Assembly: GCA_938008435.1 (NCBI GenBank)
Contig: CALLKK010000018.1
Coordinates: 62,001-126,000 of the forward strand
Direction: 5' to 3'
DNA from: an uncultured Steroidobacter sp.
GTDB taxonomy: Bacteria > Pseudomonadota > Gammaproteobacteria > Steroidobacterales > Steroidobacteraceae
Length of the DNA stretch: 64,000 bases
Numbering within the stretch: position 1 is the first letter of the stretch; each line of letters opens with the position of its first letter. A program made the position numbers and the translations under genes. Shown here piece by piece: positions 44,090 through 53,332 of the stretch. The notes below the pieces were generated by a model. That model was not told where the DNA came from and did no database searches. It was given only the letters and a program-made list of their open reading frames with translations.

Positions 44090-44883
44090 CGAGTGCGCGC
44101 GCATCCATGGGCGCACCGGTGCGTGCGTCGCGTTGGCCGCGGGTGCTTGCATTCGCGGCGCTCGGTAGCGTCCTCATGGCATTGCTGCCCTCGTTCGCGT
44201 CGGCCGCCGGCATTCCGGCGGTGACCGTGACGACGGGCGCGAACGGAGGTCAGGAATACTCGCTCACGCTGCAGATCCTGATCCTCATGACGGCGATGAC
44301 GCTATTGCCGGGCATCGTCCTCATGATGACGGCATTCACGCGCATCGTGATCGTGCTCGCAATCCTGCGGCAGGCGCTCGGGGCGGGACAGGCGCCGCCC
44401 AATCAGGTGCTCATCGGACTTGCGCTGTTCCTGACGCTGTTCGTGATGGGACCGGTCGTCGACAAGATCAATGCGGAAGCGGTGCAGCCGTATATGGCGG
44501 GAACGATCGACGCGACCACGGCGCTCGAGCGTGGCGTCGAGCCGCTCAAGCGCTTCATGCTCGATCAGACGCGCGAGAGCGACATCGCGACGTTCGTGCG
44601 TATTTCGGGCGGCGAAGGTTTCGAGAAGCCCGAGGACGTGCCGCTGCGCATCCTCGTGCCGGCCTTCGCGACGAGCGAGCTCAAGTCCGCATTCCAGATC
44701 GGTTTCTTGCTCTTCATTCCGTTCGTCATCATCGACCTCGTCGTGGCGAGCGTCCTGATGTCGATGGGCATGATGATGCTCTCGCCCGTGCTCATCTCTC
44801 TGCCGTTCAAGCTCATGCTCTTCGTGCTCGTCGACGGCTGGGGGCTGATCATGGGGACGTTGGCGGCAAGCTTCTACACGTAG
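44086..44883 (+). CDS. fliP: Flagellar export gate protein FliP
   Basis: A 265-residue inner-membrane protein with a cleavable leader (ending SFASAAG) and about four membrane segments, including LTLQILILMTAMTLLPGIVL and FQIGFLLFIPFVIIDLVVAS. Core of the type III export gate. Confidence 0.97.
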   Translation: MTSARASMGAPVRASRWPRVLAFAALGSVLMALLPSFASAAGIPAVTVTTGANGGQEYSLTLQILILMTAMTLLPGIVLMMTAFTRIVIVLAILRQALGAGQAPPNQVLIGLALFLTLFVMGPVVDKINAEAVQPYMAGTIDATTALERGVEPLKRFMLDQTRESDIATFVRISGGEGFEKPEDVPLRILVPAFATSELKSAFQIGFLLFIPFVIIDLVVASVLMSMGMMMLSPVLISLPFKLMLFVLVDGWGLIMGTLAASFYT

Positions 44884-44935
44884 CCGGGCTCGCAATCGGC
44901 GCCAAGCGAGCAGGGCATAGCAACATTCCAAGACA

Positions 44936-45205
44936 ATGACTCCAGAACTCATCATGACGATCGGCCAGCGCGCGCTCGAGACGACGCTCTTGCTCGCCCT
45001 GCCGCTGCTCCTTGCGGCTCTGCTCGTCGGCTTGCTGGTCGGCGTGTTCCAGGCCGCCACGCAGATCAACGAAATGACGCTCTCGTTCATTCCGAAGCTC
45101 ATCGGCATGGCGTTGGCGATCGTCGTCGCTGGACCCTGGATGCTCAAGGTGCTCGTCGGCTACACGCGCGAGCTGTTCGAGAGCATTCCGGGCCTCATCG
45201 GATGA
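44936..45205 (+). CDS. fliQ: Flagellar export gate protein FliQ
   Basis: An 89-residue two-span membrane protein (ALETTLLLALPLLLAALLVG and ALAIVVAGPWMLKVLVGYTR), with the typical EMTLSFIPK between them. Last codon GGA makes the stop an ATGA, beginning an 8-codon ORF that ends on the fliR start. Confidence 0.96.
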   Translation: MTPELIMTIGQRALETTLLLALPLLLAALLVGLLVGVFQAATQINEMTLSFIPKLIGMALAIVVAGPWMLKVLVGYTRELFESIPGLIG

Positions 45206-45228
45206 CGCTGCTCGGTCATCGACCATGA
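45202..45228 (+). other. Eight-codon bridging ORF fliQ-fliR
   Basis: Begins at the ATG overlapping the fliQ TGA (ATGA) and ends at the TGA overlapping the fliR ATG (ATGA). Too short for a product; plausible device for ribosome transfer between the genes. Confidence 0.4.
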
Positions 45229-46001
45229 TCGCGGTCAGCAGCGGGCAGCTCGAAGCGTGGCTGGCGCAGTACTTCTGGCCCTTCGTGCGCATCGGGGCCT
45301 GCTTCATGGTGGCGCCGGTGTTCGGTGCACAGTTCCTGCCGCGACGCGTGCGGTTACTGCTCGCGCTGGCGGTCACGCTGATCGTAGCGCCGTTGCTCGC
45401 TACGCCCGAGGTGCGGCCGTTCTCCGCGGAAGGTCTCGTCGTTACCGTGCATCAGGTGCTCATCGGGGTGGCGATGGGCTTTGCGCTGCAGATCATTTTC
45501 GATGCGCTCGCCATGGGCGGACAGGTGCTGTCGAACACGATGGGCCTCGGCTTTGCGTTCAACGTCGATCCAATGCGCGGTGCGAGCACTCCGGTGCTCG
45601 GGCAGCTGTACATGCTGCTCGTCACGCTCACCTTTCTCGCGCTCAACGGGCATCTGGCGCTCATCGAAACGCTGGTGCAGGGCTTTGGCACGTTGCCGGT
45701 CGGCACTACGGGTCTTTCGACCGATGCGCTCTGGGCGCTCGCCCTCTGGGGCGGTCAGCTCTTTGCGGGCGCAGTCGCCGTGGCGCTGCCCGCGATGACG
45801 GCGCTGCTCGTCGTCAACATCGGCTTCGGCGTCATGAGCCGCGCGGCACCCACGCTGAATCTCTTCGCGGTGGGCTTCCCGATCACGCTGATCTTCGGGC
45901 TCGTGATCGTCTGGGCCGCGCTGCCTGCCGTGCAGGCGACCTTCATGGAATCGCTGTCGGGCGCGTTCGAGCTGCTCGGCCGCCTGGTGAGCCGCCCATG
46001 A
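45225..46001 (+). CDS. fliR: Flagellar export gate protein FliR
   Basis: A 258-residue protein with about six membrane segments (FWPFVRIGACFMVAPVFGAQ, GVAMGFALQIIFDALAMGGQ and others). With FliP and FliQ it forms the export pore. Its last codon CCA produces an ATGA; a 20-codon ORF (45998-46060) runs on to 7 bp before flhB. Confidence 0.96.
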   Translation: MIAVSSGQLEAWLAQYFWPFVRIGACFMVAPVFGAQFLPRRVRLLLALAVTLIVAPLLATPEVRPFSAEGLVVTVHQVLIGVAMGFALQIIFDALAMGGQVLSNTMGLGFAFNVDPMRGASTPVLGQLYMLLVTLTFLALNGHLALIETLVQGFGTLPVGTTGLSTDALWALALWGGQLFAGAVAVALPAMTALLVVNIGFGVMSRAAPTLNLFAVGFPITLIFGLVIVWAALPAVQATFMESLSGAFELLGRLVSRP

Positions 46002-46067
46002 GCGTACGTGCGAACGATTTCGCCCTTGCACTGCTGAGCATGCGTCCATCGCACGTCTGAACGAGCC

Positions 46068-47183
46068 ATGGCCGAGCACGAGCAAGCGCAAGAGCGCACC
46101 GAAAAACCGACACCGAAACGCCTCGAAGAAGCGCGGCGCAAAGGTCAGATTCCGCGTTCGCGTGATCTGACGGCGGCAGCGGTGACGCTCGCGGGCGGGG
46201 CTTCCTTGTATCTCACCGGCGGCTACGTCGCCGAGCAGATCAGCGGCATGATGCGCAGCAGCTTCTCGCTGAGCCGAGAGGAAGCGCTCGATGCGTCGTA
46301 CTTGCTGCCGGCATTGGCAGGTGCGGCGGGCGAAGCGCTCCGCGCCTGTCTGCCGCTCTTGGTCATGGTGTTGGTGGCGGCCCTCTTGGCGCCGCTCGTG
46401 CTCGGCGGCTGGAACTTCAGCGGCGAATCGCTCGTGCCCAAGTTCGAGCGCTTGAGCCCGCTGCAAGGATTCAAGCGCATGTTCTCGCCGCGCAGCTTCA
46501 TCGAGCTCGGCAAGGCGCTCGCCAAGTTCGGCGTAGTCGCGGTCATCGCGGTCATCGTGCTGTGGAAGGACGCCGGGGAGCTCATCGGCCTCGGGCGCGA
46601 GCCGCTGCCGCAGGCGATCGCGCATGCCTTCAAGCTCAGCATCCAAGGCTTTCTCGCGATCTCTGCCGGCTTGCTGCTGATCGCGGCGATCGACGTGCCG
46701 TATCAGCTCTGGCAATACGCCAAGCAGATGCGCATGAGTCGCGAGGAGGTGCGCCGCGAGCTGAAGGAGAGCGAAGGCTCGCCGGAAGTCAAAGGACGCA
46801 TCCGTCAGCTGCAGCAGGAATTGGCACGCCGCCGCATGATGCAGGACGTGCCGAGAGCGGACGTCGTGGTCACCAACCCGACGCACTTCGCGGTCGCGCT
46901 GCGCTACGACGAGAAGCGCATGCGAGCGCCGATCGTCGTGGCGAAAGGCGTCGATTTGGTGGCGGCGCGCATCCGCGAGATCGCGAGCGAGCACGACGTG
47001 CCGATTTTCGAGGCGCCGCCGCTCGCCCGTGTCCTGTACCGCAACGTCGACATCGGCGCCGAAATTCCGGCGAGCCTGTATGTCGCCGTGGCTCAGGTGC
47101 TGAGCTACGTCTACCAACTGCGCGTCGCCAAACGCTCGGGCGCGCAGCTGCCGCAGCGGCCCGTCATCGACGTGACGGAGTGA
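46068..47183 (+). CDS. flhB: Flagellar export switch protein FlhB
   Basis: A 371-residue export-gate protein that switches specificity from hook to filament. Four membrane segments in 1-215 and a cytoplasmic domain with the autocleavage site NPTH at 270-273 (VVTNPTHFAVALRYDEK). N-terminus EKTEKPTPKRLEEAR-like (ERTEKPTPKRLEEARRKGQI). A paralogue lacking the cleavage motif is encoded at 56697-56957. Confidence 0.97.
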   Translation: MAEHEQAQERTEKPTPKRLEEARRKGQIPRSRDLTAAAVTLAGGASLYLTGGYVAEQISGMMRSSFSLSREEALDASYLLPALAGAAGEALRACLPLLVMVLVAALLAPLVLGGWNFSGESLVPKFERLSPLQGFKRMFSPRSFIELGKALAKFGVVAVIAVIVLWKDAGELIGLGREPLPQAIAHAFKLSIQGFLAISAGLLLIAAIDVPYQLWQYAKQMRMSREEVRRELKESEGSPEVKGRIRQLQQELARRRMMQDVPRADVVVTNPTHFAVALRYDEKRMRAPIVVAKGVDLVAARIREIASEHDVPIFEAPPLARVLYRNVDIGAEIPASLYVAVAQVLSYVYQLRVAKRSGAQLPQRPVIDVTE

Positions 47184-47205
47184 GCGCGCGATAGCGAGCA
47201 GGGAA

Positions 47206-47221
47206 TGTGACCTGCGTCACT
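47206..47221. promoter_or_regulatory. CRP-like palindrome upstream of flhA
   Basis: TGTGACCTGCGTCACT, inside the near-dyad running 47201-47225 (GGGAA ... TTCCC). GTGAC-N4-GTCAC is perfect. It is 138 bp upstream of the flhA -24 element, in the 327 bp gap after flhB. Confidence 0.45.
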
Positions 47222-47343
47222 TCCCGTCTCGTCGTCGCGCTCGCTGCGTCATCCGCTAGGGGGGGCCCCGAAGCGCCCCGCATCCATCGCCCGAGCATCT
47301 CCTTTCCAAACTGTGAAGAAATCCCGCAGCGCGCAAGGGCGCG

Positions 47344-47359
47344 TGGCTTGGGAGTTGCA
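47344..47359 (+). promoter_or_regulatory. Sigma-54 promoter of flhAFG-fliA
   Basis: TGGCTTGGGAGTTGCA: GG-N10-GC with TTGCA. Predicted start near 47370, leaving a ~140 nt leader before flhA. Confidence 0.8.
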
Positions 47360-47510
47360 CCTATTAGGGCAGTCGCGCTCGTGACGGATCTCTGACGCAC
47401 GAGCGACGAGAACGTGACAGGTGATGAAAGTGACGGAAGCGATGCCGGCGGCGTTGCTGTGGCCCGCTGCAGCGCTTCCGAGGACAGCTTAGAGCCGACA
47501 GACCAAGACG

Positions 47511-49607
47511 ATGGCTTCTGCCGCTGCAACAACCTTCGATCTACGCGCGCTGCTGCGTTCCGGCATCGGTGTGCCGGTCGGCGTGCTCGCGGTCATGGCG
47601 ATGGTCATCCTGCCGTTGCCGCCGCTCGCGCTCGACGTGCTGTTCACGTTCAACATTGCGCTCTCGCTCATCGTGCTGATGGCGGTCTTCTATGTGCTCA
47701 GGCCGCTCGACTTCGGCATCTTCCCGACGGTACTGCTGATCGCGACGCTGTTGCGCCTCGCGCTCAACGTCGCCTCGACGCGCGTCGTGCTCCTGCACGG
47801 TCATGAAGGCTCGCATGCGGCCGGCAAGGTCATTCAATCCTTCGGCGAGTTCGTCATCGGCGGCAACTACGCCGTCGGCGTCGTGGTGTTCGCGATTCTG
47901 ACGATCATCAATTTCGTGGTGGTCACGAAGGGCGCCGGGCGCATCTCGGAAGTGAGCGCGCGCTTCACCTTGGATGCGATGCCCGGCAAGCAGATGGCCA
48001 TCGACGCCGACTTGAACGCCGGGCTCATCACGCAGGAAGAGGCGCGCGCGCGGCGTGCCGAGGTGCGCGCGGAAGCGGACTTCTACGGCTCGATGGACGG
48101 TGCGAGCAAGTTCGTACGGGGCGATGCGACGGCGGGCATCCTGATTCTCGTCATCAACATGCTGGGCGGCATCAGTATCGGCATGATGGCGCACGACATG
48201 GCGTTCGGCGAAGCCGCGCGTGTCTACACGCTGCTCACGATCGGCGACGGTCTCGTGGCGCAAGTGCCGGCGCTGCTGCTCTCGACTGCGGTCGCCATCA
48301 TCGTCACGCGCATGTCGAAGTCGCAGGACATGGGCGGCGAGCTCGCCAGGCAGCTCTTCGGTCAACCGCGCGCGCTGGCGATTGCCGCAGCGCTCCTCGG
48401 CGTCATGGGCTTGGTGCCCGGCATGCCGAACGTTGCTTTCCTGCTCATGGCGGCCGTGTGCGGCGGCGCAGCCTGGTGGTTGCACAAACGCTCGGTTGCG
48501 CAGACGCAAGCGGCGGCCGAGCCGACGGCAGCGCCGGAAGCGCAGCCTCAGCTGCCGCCGGAAGCGCGCGAGCTCACGTGGGACGACGTGCAGCCGGTCG
48601 ACATCATCGGCTTGGAAGTCGGCTATCGGCTCGTGCCGCTCGTCGACAAGGCGCAGGGCGGCGATCTGCTCGCGCGCATCCGCGGCGTGCGGCGCAAGCT
48701 CACGCAGGATCTCGGCTTCCTGATCCCGGCGGTACACATTCGCGACAACCTCGATCTGGCGCCGAATGCCTATCGCATCAATCTCTCCGGCGTGCCGGTC
48801 GGCGAGGGCATCATCTATCCCGAGCGCGAGCTTGCGATCAATCCAGGCAAGGTGTTCGGCAAGCTCACCGGTATCGAGACGCGCGACCCGGCATTCGGCA
48901 TGGAAGCGGTCTGGATCGAGCCGAGCTCGCGCGATCACGCGCAGACGCTCGGTTACACGGTTGTCGATGCGAGCACCGTCATCGCGACGCACTTGAGCCA
49001 CATCATTCAGACGCACGCGCACGAGCTGCTCGGACACGAAGAAGTGCAGCAGCTGCTCAACGCGCTCGCCAAGACGGCGCCGAAGCTCGTCGAAGATCTC
49101 ACGCCGCGGTTGCTGCCGCTCGGCACCGTCGTGCGCACGCTGCAAGGCCTGCTTGCCGAGCGCGTGCCCATTCGCAACATGCGCACGATCGTCGAGACGC
49201 TCGCCGAGCATGCGCCGCGCACGCAAGACCCGCTGCAGCTCCTGGCTCACGTGCGTGTGGCCCTCGGTCGCCAGATCGTTCAAGAGATTGCCGGCATGTC
49301 GAGCGAGCTGCCGGTGATCACGCTCGAGCCCGATCTCGAACAGCTCCTCGCCAACTCGCTCGCGGGCGCAAACGCAGCGACGCCGGGACTCGAGCCCGGT
49401 CTTGCCGAGCGCATGCAGCGCGGCCTTGCCGAAGCAGCGCAGCGGCAAGAGCTGAACGGCGAGCCGGCTGTGCTGCTCGTCGCGCCGCAACTGCGTCAGA
49501 CGCTCGCGCGCTTCGTGCGCTCGATCGTGCCGGGCATGCACGTGCTCGCCTGGAACGAGATTCCAGACAACCGCAAGGTGCGCTTGGTCGCGGCGGTGGG
49601 TCGATGA
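47511..49607 (+). CDS. flhA: Flagellar export gate protein FlhA
   Basis: The 698-residue FHIPEP-family protein. Membrane domain to about 320 with the signature region RLALNVASTRVVLLHGHEGS and the cytoplasmic loop RISEVSARFTLDAMPGKQMA; a large cytoplasmic ring domain follows (EVGYRLVPLVDKAQGGDLLA). Energy transducer and chaperone docking site of the export apparatus. CGA before the TGA gives an ATGA overlapping a 40-codon bridging ORF. Confidence 0.97.
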   Translation: MASAAATTFDLRALLRSGIGVPVGVLAVMAMVILPLPPLALDVLFTFNIALSLIVLMAVFYVLRPLDFGIFPTVLLIATLLRLALNVASTRVVLLHGHEGSHAAGKVIQSFGEFVIGGNYAVGVVVFAILTIINFVVVTKGAGRISEVSARFTLDAMPGKQMAIDADLNAGLITQEEARARRAEVRAEADFYGSMDGASKFVRGDATAGILILVINMLGGISIGMMAHDMAFGEAARVYTLLTIGDGLVAQVPALLLSTAVAIIVTRMSKSQDMGGELARQLFGQPRALAIAAALLGVMGLVPGMPNVAFLLMAAVCGGAAWWLHKRSVAQTQAAAEPTAAPEAQPQLPPEARELTWDDVQPVDIIGLEVGYRLVPLVDKAQGGDLLARIRGVRRKLTQDLGFLIPAVHIRDNLDLAPNAYRINLSGVPVGEGIIYPERELAINPGKVFGKLTGIETRDPAFGMEAVWIEPSSRDHAQTLGYTVVDASTVIATHLSHIIQTHAHELLGHEEVQQLLNALAKTAPKLVEDLTPRLLPLGTVVRTLQGLLAERVPIRNMRTIVETLAEHAPRTQDPLQLLAHVRVALGRQIVQEIAGMSSELPVITLEPDLEQLLANSLAGANAATPGLEPGLAERMQRGLAEAAQRQELNGEPAVLLVAPQLRQTLARFVRSIVPGMHVLAWNEIPDNRKVRLVAAVGR

Positions 49608-49726
49608 AAACGGCGATGGGCTGCGGACTACGGCAGGAAATGAGCAACAGATCGATGGAATGCCTCGTGGAGACGATTCTCGGCACGGCGCTTAGCGCGT
49701 GGTCCGAGAACGGAGCGAACGCATGA
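49604..49726 (+). CDS. Bridging small ORF flhA-flhF (40 aa)
   Basis: Starts at the ATG overlapping the flhA stop and ends at the TGA overlapping the flhF start codon (ATGA at both ends), filling the whole gap with no stop. Product starts MKTAMGCGLRQEMSNRSMEC; no family. It may act mainly as a translational coupler. Confidence 0.35.
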   Translation: MKTAMGCGLRQEMSNRSMECLVETILGTALSAWSENGANA

Positions 49727-50976
49727 AACTGAAACATTATCGTGCCGCCGATATGCGTCAGGCCTTGCGCATGGTTCGCGAAGCGCAAGGTCCGGATGCC
49801 GTGATTCTGTCGAGCCGTCGGATCAATGGCGGCGTCGAAGTCGTCGCTGCCGTCGATTACGACAGCGAGAGCAGCGCCGAGGCGCACACGCACGCGGCAG
49901 GGCATGACGGCTGGCAAGGCGCGGCGGCTCGTCAGAGCGAACCGAACGCCAGGAGCGAGCGCGCGTCGTATGCACAGTCGCCGAGCGAAGACGACTTCGC
50001 CGCGCTGGCGCGTCGCATCGCGGGCGAGCGCAGCGAGCCGTCGGAGCAGGGCACGGATGTAAACGAAGAGCTGCGCATGCTCCGGCGCATGCTCGAGACG
50101 CAGCTTGCGACGCTCGCGTGGAACGATTTGTCGCGGCGCGCTCCGGTGCAGACGGAGCTGCTGCGCCAACTGACCGTCATCGGTTTGGCGCACGATCTGG
50201 CTGCCGAGCTCGTGGCGCAGCTGCCTGCACGTCTCGAGCTCGCCGAAGCGCAGCGTCTTGCGCTCGCGTTGATCGCGCGGCGCATCGAGGTGATGGAGGA
50301 GCGTTGGCTCGATGCCGGCGGCGTCGTCGCGGCGGTCGGTGCGACTGGCGTCGGCAAGACGACCTTGATCGCCAAGCTTGCGGCGCGCTGGGTGCTGCGG
50401 CACGGCGCGCGCGGCATCGCGCTCATTTCCACCGACTCGATTCGCATCGGTGCGCAGGAACAGATTCACACGCTCGGTCGCTTGCTCGGCGTGCCTGCCT
50501 ACGCGACCGACGGTCCCAAAGAGCTGCCGCAACTGCTCGAGCATCTGCACGACAAGCGGCTCGTGCTGATCGACACCGCTGGGTACAGCCAGCGCGATCC
50601 GCGTCTTGCGGTCGAGCTGCCCATGTTGGCGAGCGCGAGCTCGCGCATCGAGACGACGCTCGTGCTCTCCGCTGCGGCACAGGCCGGCGCGCTCGAAGAG
50701 GCCACGGCGCGTTTCGCGCCGGCGCGGCCTGCGAGCTGCGTGCTCACCAAGCTCGACGAGGCGACGAGCCTCGGCGGCTCGCTTTCCCTGCTGATTCGCG
50801 CGCGGCTGCCATTGGCCTATGTGACCGATGGCCAGCGCGTACCCGAAGACATGAGCCCGGCGCGTGCCCACCAGCTGGTTGCGCGTGCGGTCGAGCTATC
50901 GCGCAGATCCGGCGCCGAGGCGGACGAGGATCTGCTGCGCAGACGCTTCGGCGGAGTGGCTCATGCCCTTGCATAA
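49723..50976 (+). CDS. flhF: Flagellar polar-placement GTPase FlhF
   Basis: A 417-residue SRP-type GTPase that places the flagellum at the pole. N-terminus MKLKHYRAADMRQALRMVRE, a variable basic B domain, then the NG domain with G1 GATGVGKTT (206-214), DTAGYSQRD (G3) and TKLDEATSLGGS (G4/G5). Works with FlhG, encoded next. Start is shared with the end of the bridging ORF; CGGAGCG upstream. Confidence 0.96.
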   Translation: MKLKHYRAADMRQALRMVREAQGPDAVILSSRRINGGVEVVAAVDYDSESSAEAHTHAAGHDGWQGAAARQSEPNARSERASYAQSPSEDDFAALARRIAGERSEPSEQGTDVNEELRMLRRMLETQLATLAWNDLSRRAPVQTELLRQLTVIGLAHDLAAELVAQLPARLELAEAQRLALALIARRIEVMEERWLDAGGVVAAVGATGVGKTTLIAKLAARWVLRHGARGIALISTDSIRIGAQEQIHTLGRLLGVPAYATDGPKELPQLLEHLHDKRLVLIDTAGYSQRDPRLAVELPMLASASSRIETTLVLSAAAQAGALEEATARFAPARPASCVLTKLDEATSLGGSLSLLIRARLPLAYVTDGQRVPEDMSPARAHQLVARAVELSRRSGAEADEDLLRRRFGGVAHALA

Positions 50977-51151
50977 CGACAACACCAACGAACCAGGCGC
51001 CATGCACAACGCGACGCAACCGCCCATATACCGCGCACCGCGGATCGATACCGAGTTCCTGACCATCGTCGTGCGGCCGAGCCCGTACTCGAAGCGCACG
51101 CCGCTCGGTCGCAGCAAGAAGGCAACTCTTCGCAGACGGTGGTTTTCATGA
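50963..51151 (+). CDS. Bridging small ORF flhF-flhG (62 aa)
   Basis: ATG 50963 overlaps the last 14 nt of flhF in another frame, and its TGA (51149-51151) overlaps the flhG ATG at 51148. Product begins MPLHNDNTNEPGAMHNATQP and ends in a basic run (RSKKATLRRRWFS). No family recognised. The 171 nt between flhF and flhG are fully covered. Possibly a real small protein, possibly only a coupling ORF. Confidence 0.4.
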   Translation: MPLHNDNTNEPGAMHNATQPPIYRAPRIDTEFLTIVVRPSPYSKRTPLGRSKKATLRRRWFS

Positions 51152-52023
51152 TCGAAGCAGTGCATTCGCCCGGATTGAAACGCGCCGCGCAGCCTGGACC
51201 GGTCCAGGTGATTGCCGTAACGGGCGGCAAGGGCGGTGTCGGTAAGACGAGCGTCGCCGTGAACTTGTCTGCGGCGCTGGTGTCGGCTGGCCGACGCGTA
51301 ATGCTGCTCGACGGCGATCTCGGGCTCGCCAACGTCGATGTGTTTCTCGGACTGTCGCCGCGTCACACGATGGCGCACGTGCTGTCCGGCGAGCGGACGC
51401 TGGAAGAGATCATTCTCGAATCGCCGCAAGGCATTCAGGTCGTGCCGGGCGCATCGGGCGTGGCCGAGCTGGCCAATCTCTCGGCGGCGGGTCATCTCGC
51501 ACTGATCCAAGCATTCAGCTCGCTCAGCAACCGCATCGATACGCTCATCGTCGATACCTCGGCAGGCATCACGCACAGTGTGATTCAGTTCACACAGGCG
51601 GCTCAGCACGTGCTGCTCGTCGTGTGCGACGAGCCGGCCTCGATGACCGACGCGTATGCATTGACGAAAGTGATGAGCCGAGGTCACGGCATCACGAAGT
51701 TCCGCGTGCTGGCCAACATGGTGCGCCGGCCGGGCGAGGGCGAAGAGCTCTTTCGCAAGCTCGAACGTGTCACCAGCCGCTTCCTCGACGTTACGCTCGA
51801 TTACGTAGGGGAAATCCCGGACGACCCGTATCTCCGGCGCGCGATTCGTGAACAGCGTCCGGTTGTGACGGCGTTCCCGGCGTGTCCGGCCTCACGGGCA
51901 TTCAAGAAACTGGCGCTTACCGCCGATAAGTGGCCTGTACCGGACTCTCCGCGAGGCAACCTCGAGTTCTTCGTGGAACGGCTCGTGCGCAAGCCTCAGG
52001 TGCGCCTGGAGGTCGTGCGATGA
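51148..52023 (+). CDS. flhG: Flagellar number regulator FlhG (FleN)
   Basis: A 291-residue MinD/ParA-like ATPase with deviant Walker A GGKGGVGKT (26-34) and DGDLGLANVDVFLGL. It limits flagellar number by acting on FlhF and FleQ. No N-terminal DQAxxLR motif of Vibrio/Shewanella FlhG, so it is closer to Pseudomonas FleN. ATG 51148 is preferred; GTG 51139 is in frame. Stop overlaps fliA (ATGA). Confidence 0.95.
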   Translation: MIEAVHSPGLKRAAQPGPVQVIAVTGGKGGVGKTSVAVNLSAALVSAGRRVMLLDGDLGLANVDVFLGLSPRHTMAHVLSGERTLEEIILESPQGIQVVPGASGVAELANLSAAGHLALIQAFSSLSNRIDTLIVDTSAGITHSVIQFTQAAQHVLLVVCDEPASMTDAYALTKVMSRGHGITKFRVLANMVRRPGEGEELFRKLERVTSRFLDVTLDYVGEIPDDPYLRRAIREQRPVVTAFPACPASRAFKKLALTADKWPVPDSPRGNLEFFVERLVRKPQVRLEVVR

Positions 52024-52763
52024 GCGTGAATGCGTACAAGGCAGTTTCGAACGTGTCGAACACGGAAGCGCTCGTGATGCGGCACGCCGAGCTGGTCAAG
52101 CGCATCGCGTATCACCTGGCCGGGCGCTTGCCGGCCTCGGTGGAGGTCGACGATCTGATTCAAGCCGGCATGCTCGGCTTGCTGGAGGCGGCCGCGAACT
52201 ACACGGCCGACCGTGGGGCGAGCTTCGAGACTTACGCAGGCATTCGCATTCGCGGCGCGATGCTCGATGCGCTGCGCAAGCTCGACTGGGCGCCGCGCTC
52301 GGTGCATCGCAAGGCGCGCGCAGCGGCGGCCGCGATCCGCGAGATCGAGGCGGAGCTCGGCCGCGAAGCGCGCGACGAGGAGATCGCTGAGCGCATGGGC
52401 GTGTCCCTGAGCGAGTACTACAAGATCGCTCAGGATGCGGCGAGCTGTCGCGTGACGAGCCTCGACGAGACGCATGGCGACGACGACTCATTGCTCGGTC
52501 GCCTGGAGGACGAGCGTGCGGATCCGTTCCTCGATGCAGCCGAGGAAGGTTTTCGCGAAGCGCTGGCCAAGGCGATCGACGAGTTGCCCGAGCGCGAACG
52601 CCTCGTCATGTCGTTGTACTACGACGACGAGCTGAACCTGAAGGAGATCGGCGCGGTGCTGAAGGTGACGGAATCGCGAGTTTGCCAGCTGCACGGGCAA
52701 GCGTTGGTCAGACTGAAAGCGCGTTTGGCCGACTGGCGCGACCGCAACGACAAGCGGACGTGA
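52020..52763 (+). CDS. fliA: RNA polymerase sigma-28 factor FliA
   Basis: A 247-residue flagellar sigma factor. Region 2 includes DDLIQAGMLGLLEAAANY and FETYAGIRIRGAMLDALRKL; region 4 has LKEIGAVLKVTESRVCQLHG. ATG 52020 overlaps the flhG stop and has GGAGG upstream; an earlier open frame is inside flhG. Counteracted by FlgM. Its promoters are visible at flgM, fliC, fliS and the STAS-cheY-cheA operon. Confidence 0.97.
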   Translation: MSVNAYKAVSNVSNTEALVMRHAELVKRIAYHLAGRLPASVEVDDLIQAGMLGLLEAAANYTADRGASFETYAGIRIRGAMLDALRKLDWAPRSVHRKARAAAAAIREIEAELGREARDEEIAERMGVSLSEYYKIAQDAASCRVTSLDETHGDDDSLLGRLEDERADPFLDAAEEGFREALAKAIDELPERERLVMSLYYDDELNLKEIGAVLKVTESRVCQLHGQALVRLKARLADWRDRNDKRT

Positions 52764-52865
52764 GCACGCGAGCTGGAGAGTGCGATGGATTCGATAGTGG
52801 CCGTCCGGAGCGTGCGGCATCTTCTACGAAGCCTCGAGCCTCCAGTCGATTCTTAGGAGACGCAA

Positions 52866-53258
52866 GTGAGCAAAGATATGAAGTTTCTGGTGGTCGACGA
52901 CTTTTCCACGATGCGTCGAATCATCAAGAACCTCTTGAACGATCTCGGCTACGCCAATGTGGTGGAAGCCGACGACGGCCAGACGGCGCTGCCCATCCTG
53001 CAGGGCGGCGGAATCGACTTCCTCATCACCGATTGGAACATGCCCGGCATGCCGGGTCTCGACTTGCTCAAAGCCGTGCGCGCCGATCCGAAGCTCGCCA
53101 AGCTGCCGGTGCTCATGCTGACCGCCGAAGCCAAGCGCGAGCAGATCATCGAAGCGGCGAAAGCCGGCGTGAACGGTTACGTCATCAAGCCGTTCACCGC
53201 GGCGACGCTCAAAGAGAAGATCGACAAGATCCTCGAGCAGCGCGCCAACGCGGCATGA
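52866..53258 (+). CDS. cheY: Chemotaxis response regulator CheY
   Basis: A 130-residue receiver: D11, D12, phospho-acceptor D56 followed by Trp as in enteric CheY, T86, K108. Binds FliM to change rotation. GTG start with AGGAG 8 nt upstream. The last codon GCA makes an ATGA that starts a 25-codon ORF to cheZ. Confidence 0.95.
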   Translation: MSKDMKFLVVDDFSTMRRIIKNLLNDLGYANVVEADDGQTALPILQGGGIDFLITDWNMPGMPGLDLLKAVRADPKLAKLPVLMLTAEAKREQIIEAAKAGVNGYVIKPFTAATLKEKIDKILEQRANAA

Positions 53259-53332
53259 CGTGTCGGTCGAAGGAACAGCGAGATCGCCGATGCGGTGCCC
53301 GGACGTGCGGCCAGCCGAGGAGCGGAGCATGA
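53255..53332 (+). other. Bridging ORF cheY-cheZ (25 codons)
   Basis: ATG overlaps the cheY TGA and its own TGA overlaps the cheZ ATG (ATGA at both ends). Product is Arg/Cys-rich and unlike a protein; a coupling role is more likely than a product. Confidence 0.35.

Noticed and set aside
51930..52019. N-terminally extended FliA
   Set aside because: The extension lies within flhG; ATG 52020 overlaps the flhG stop and has a GGAGG site.
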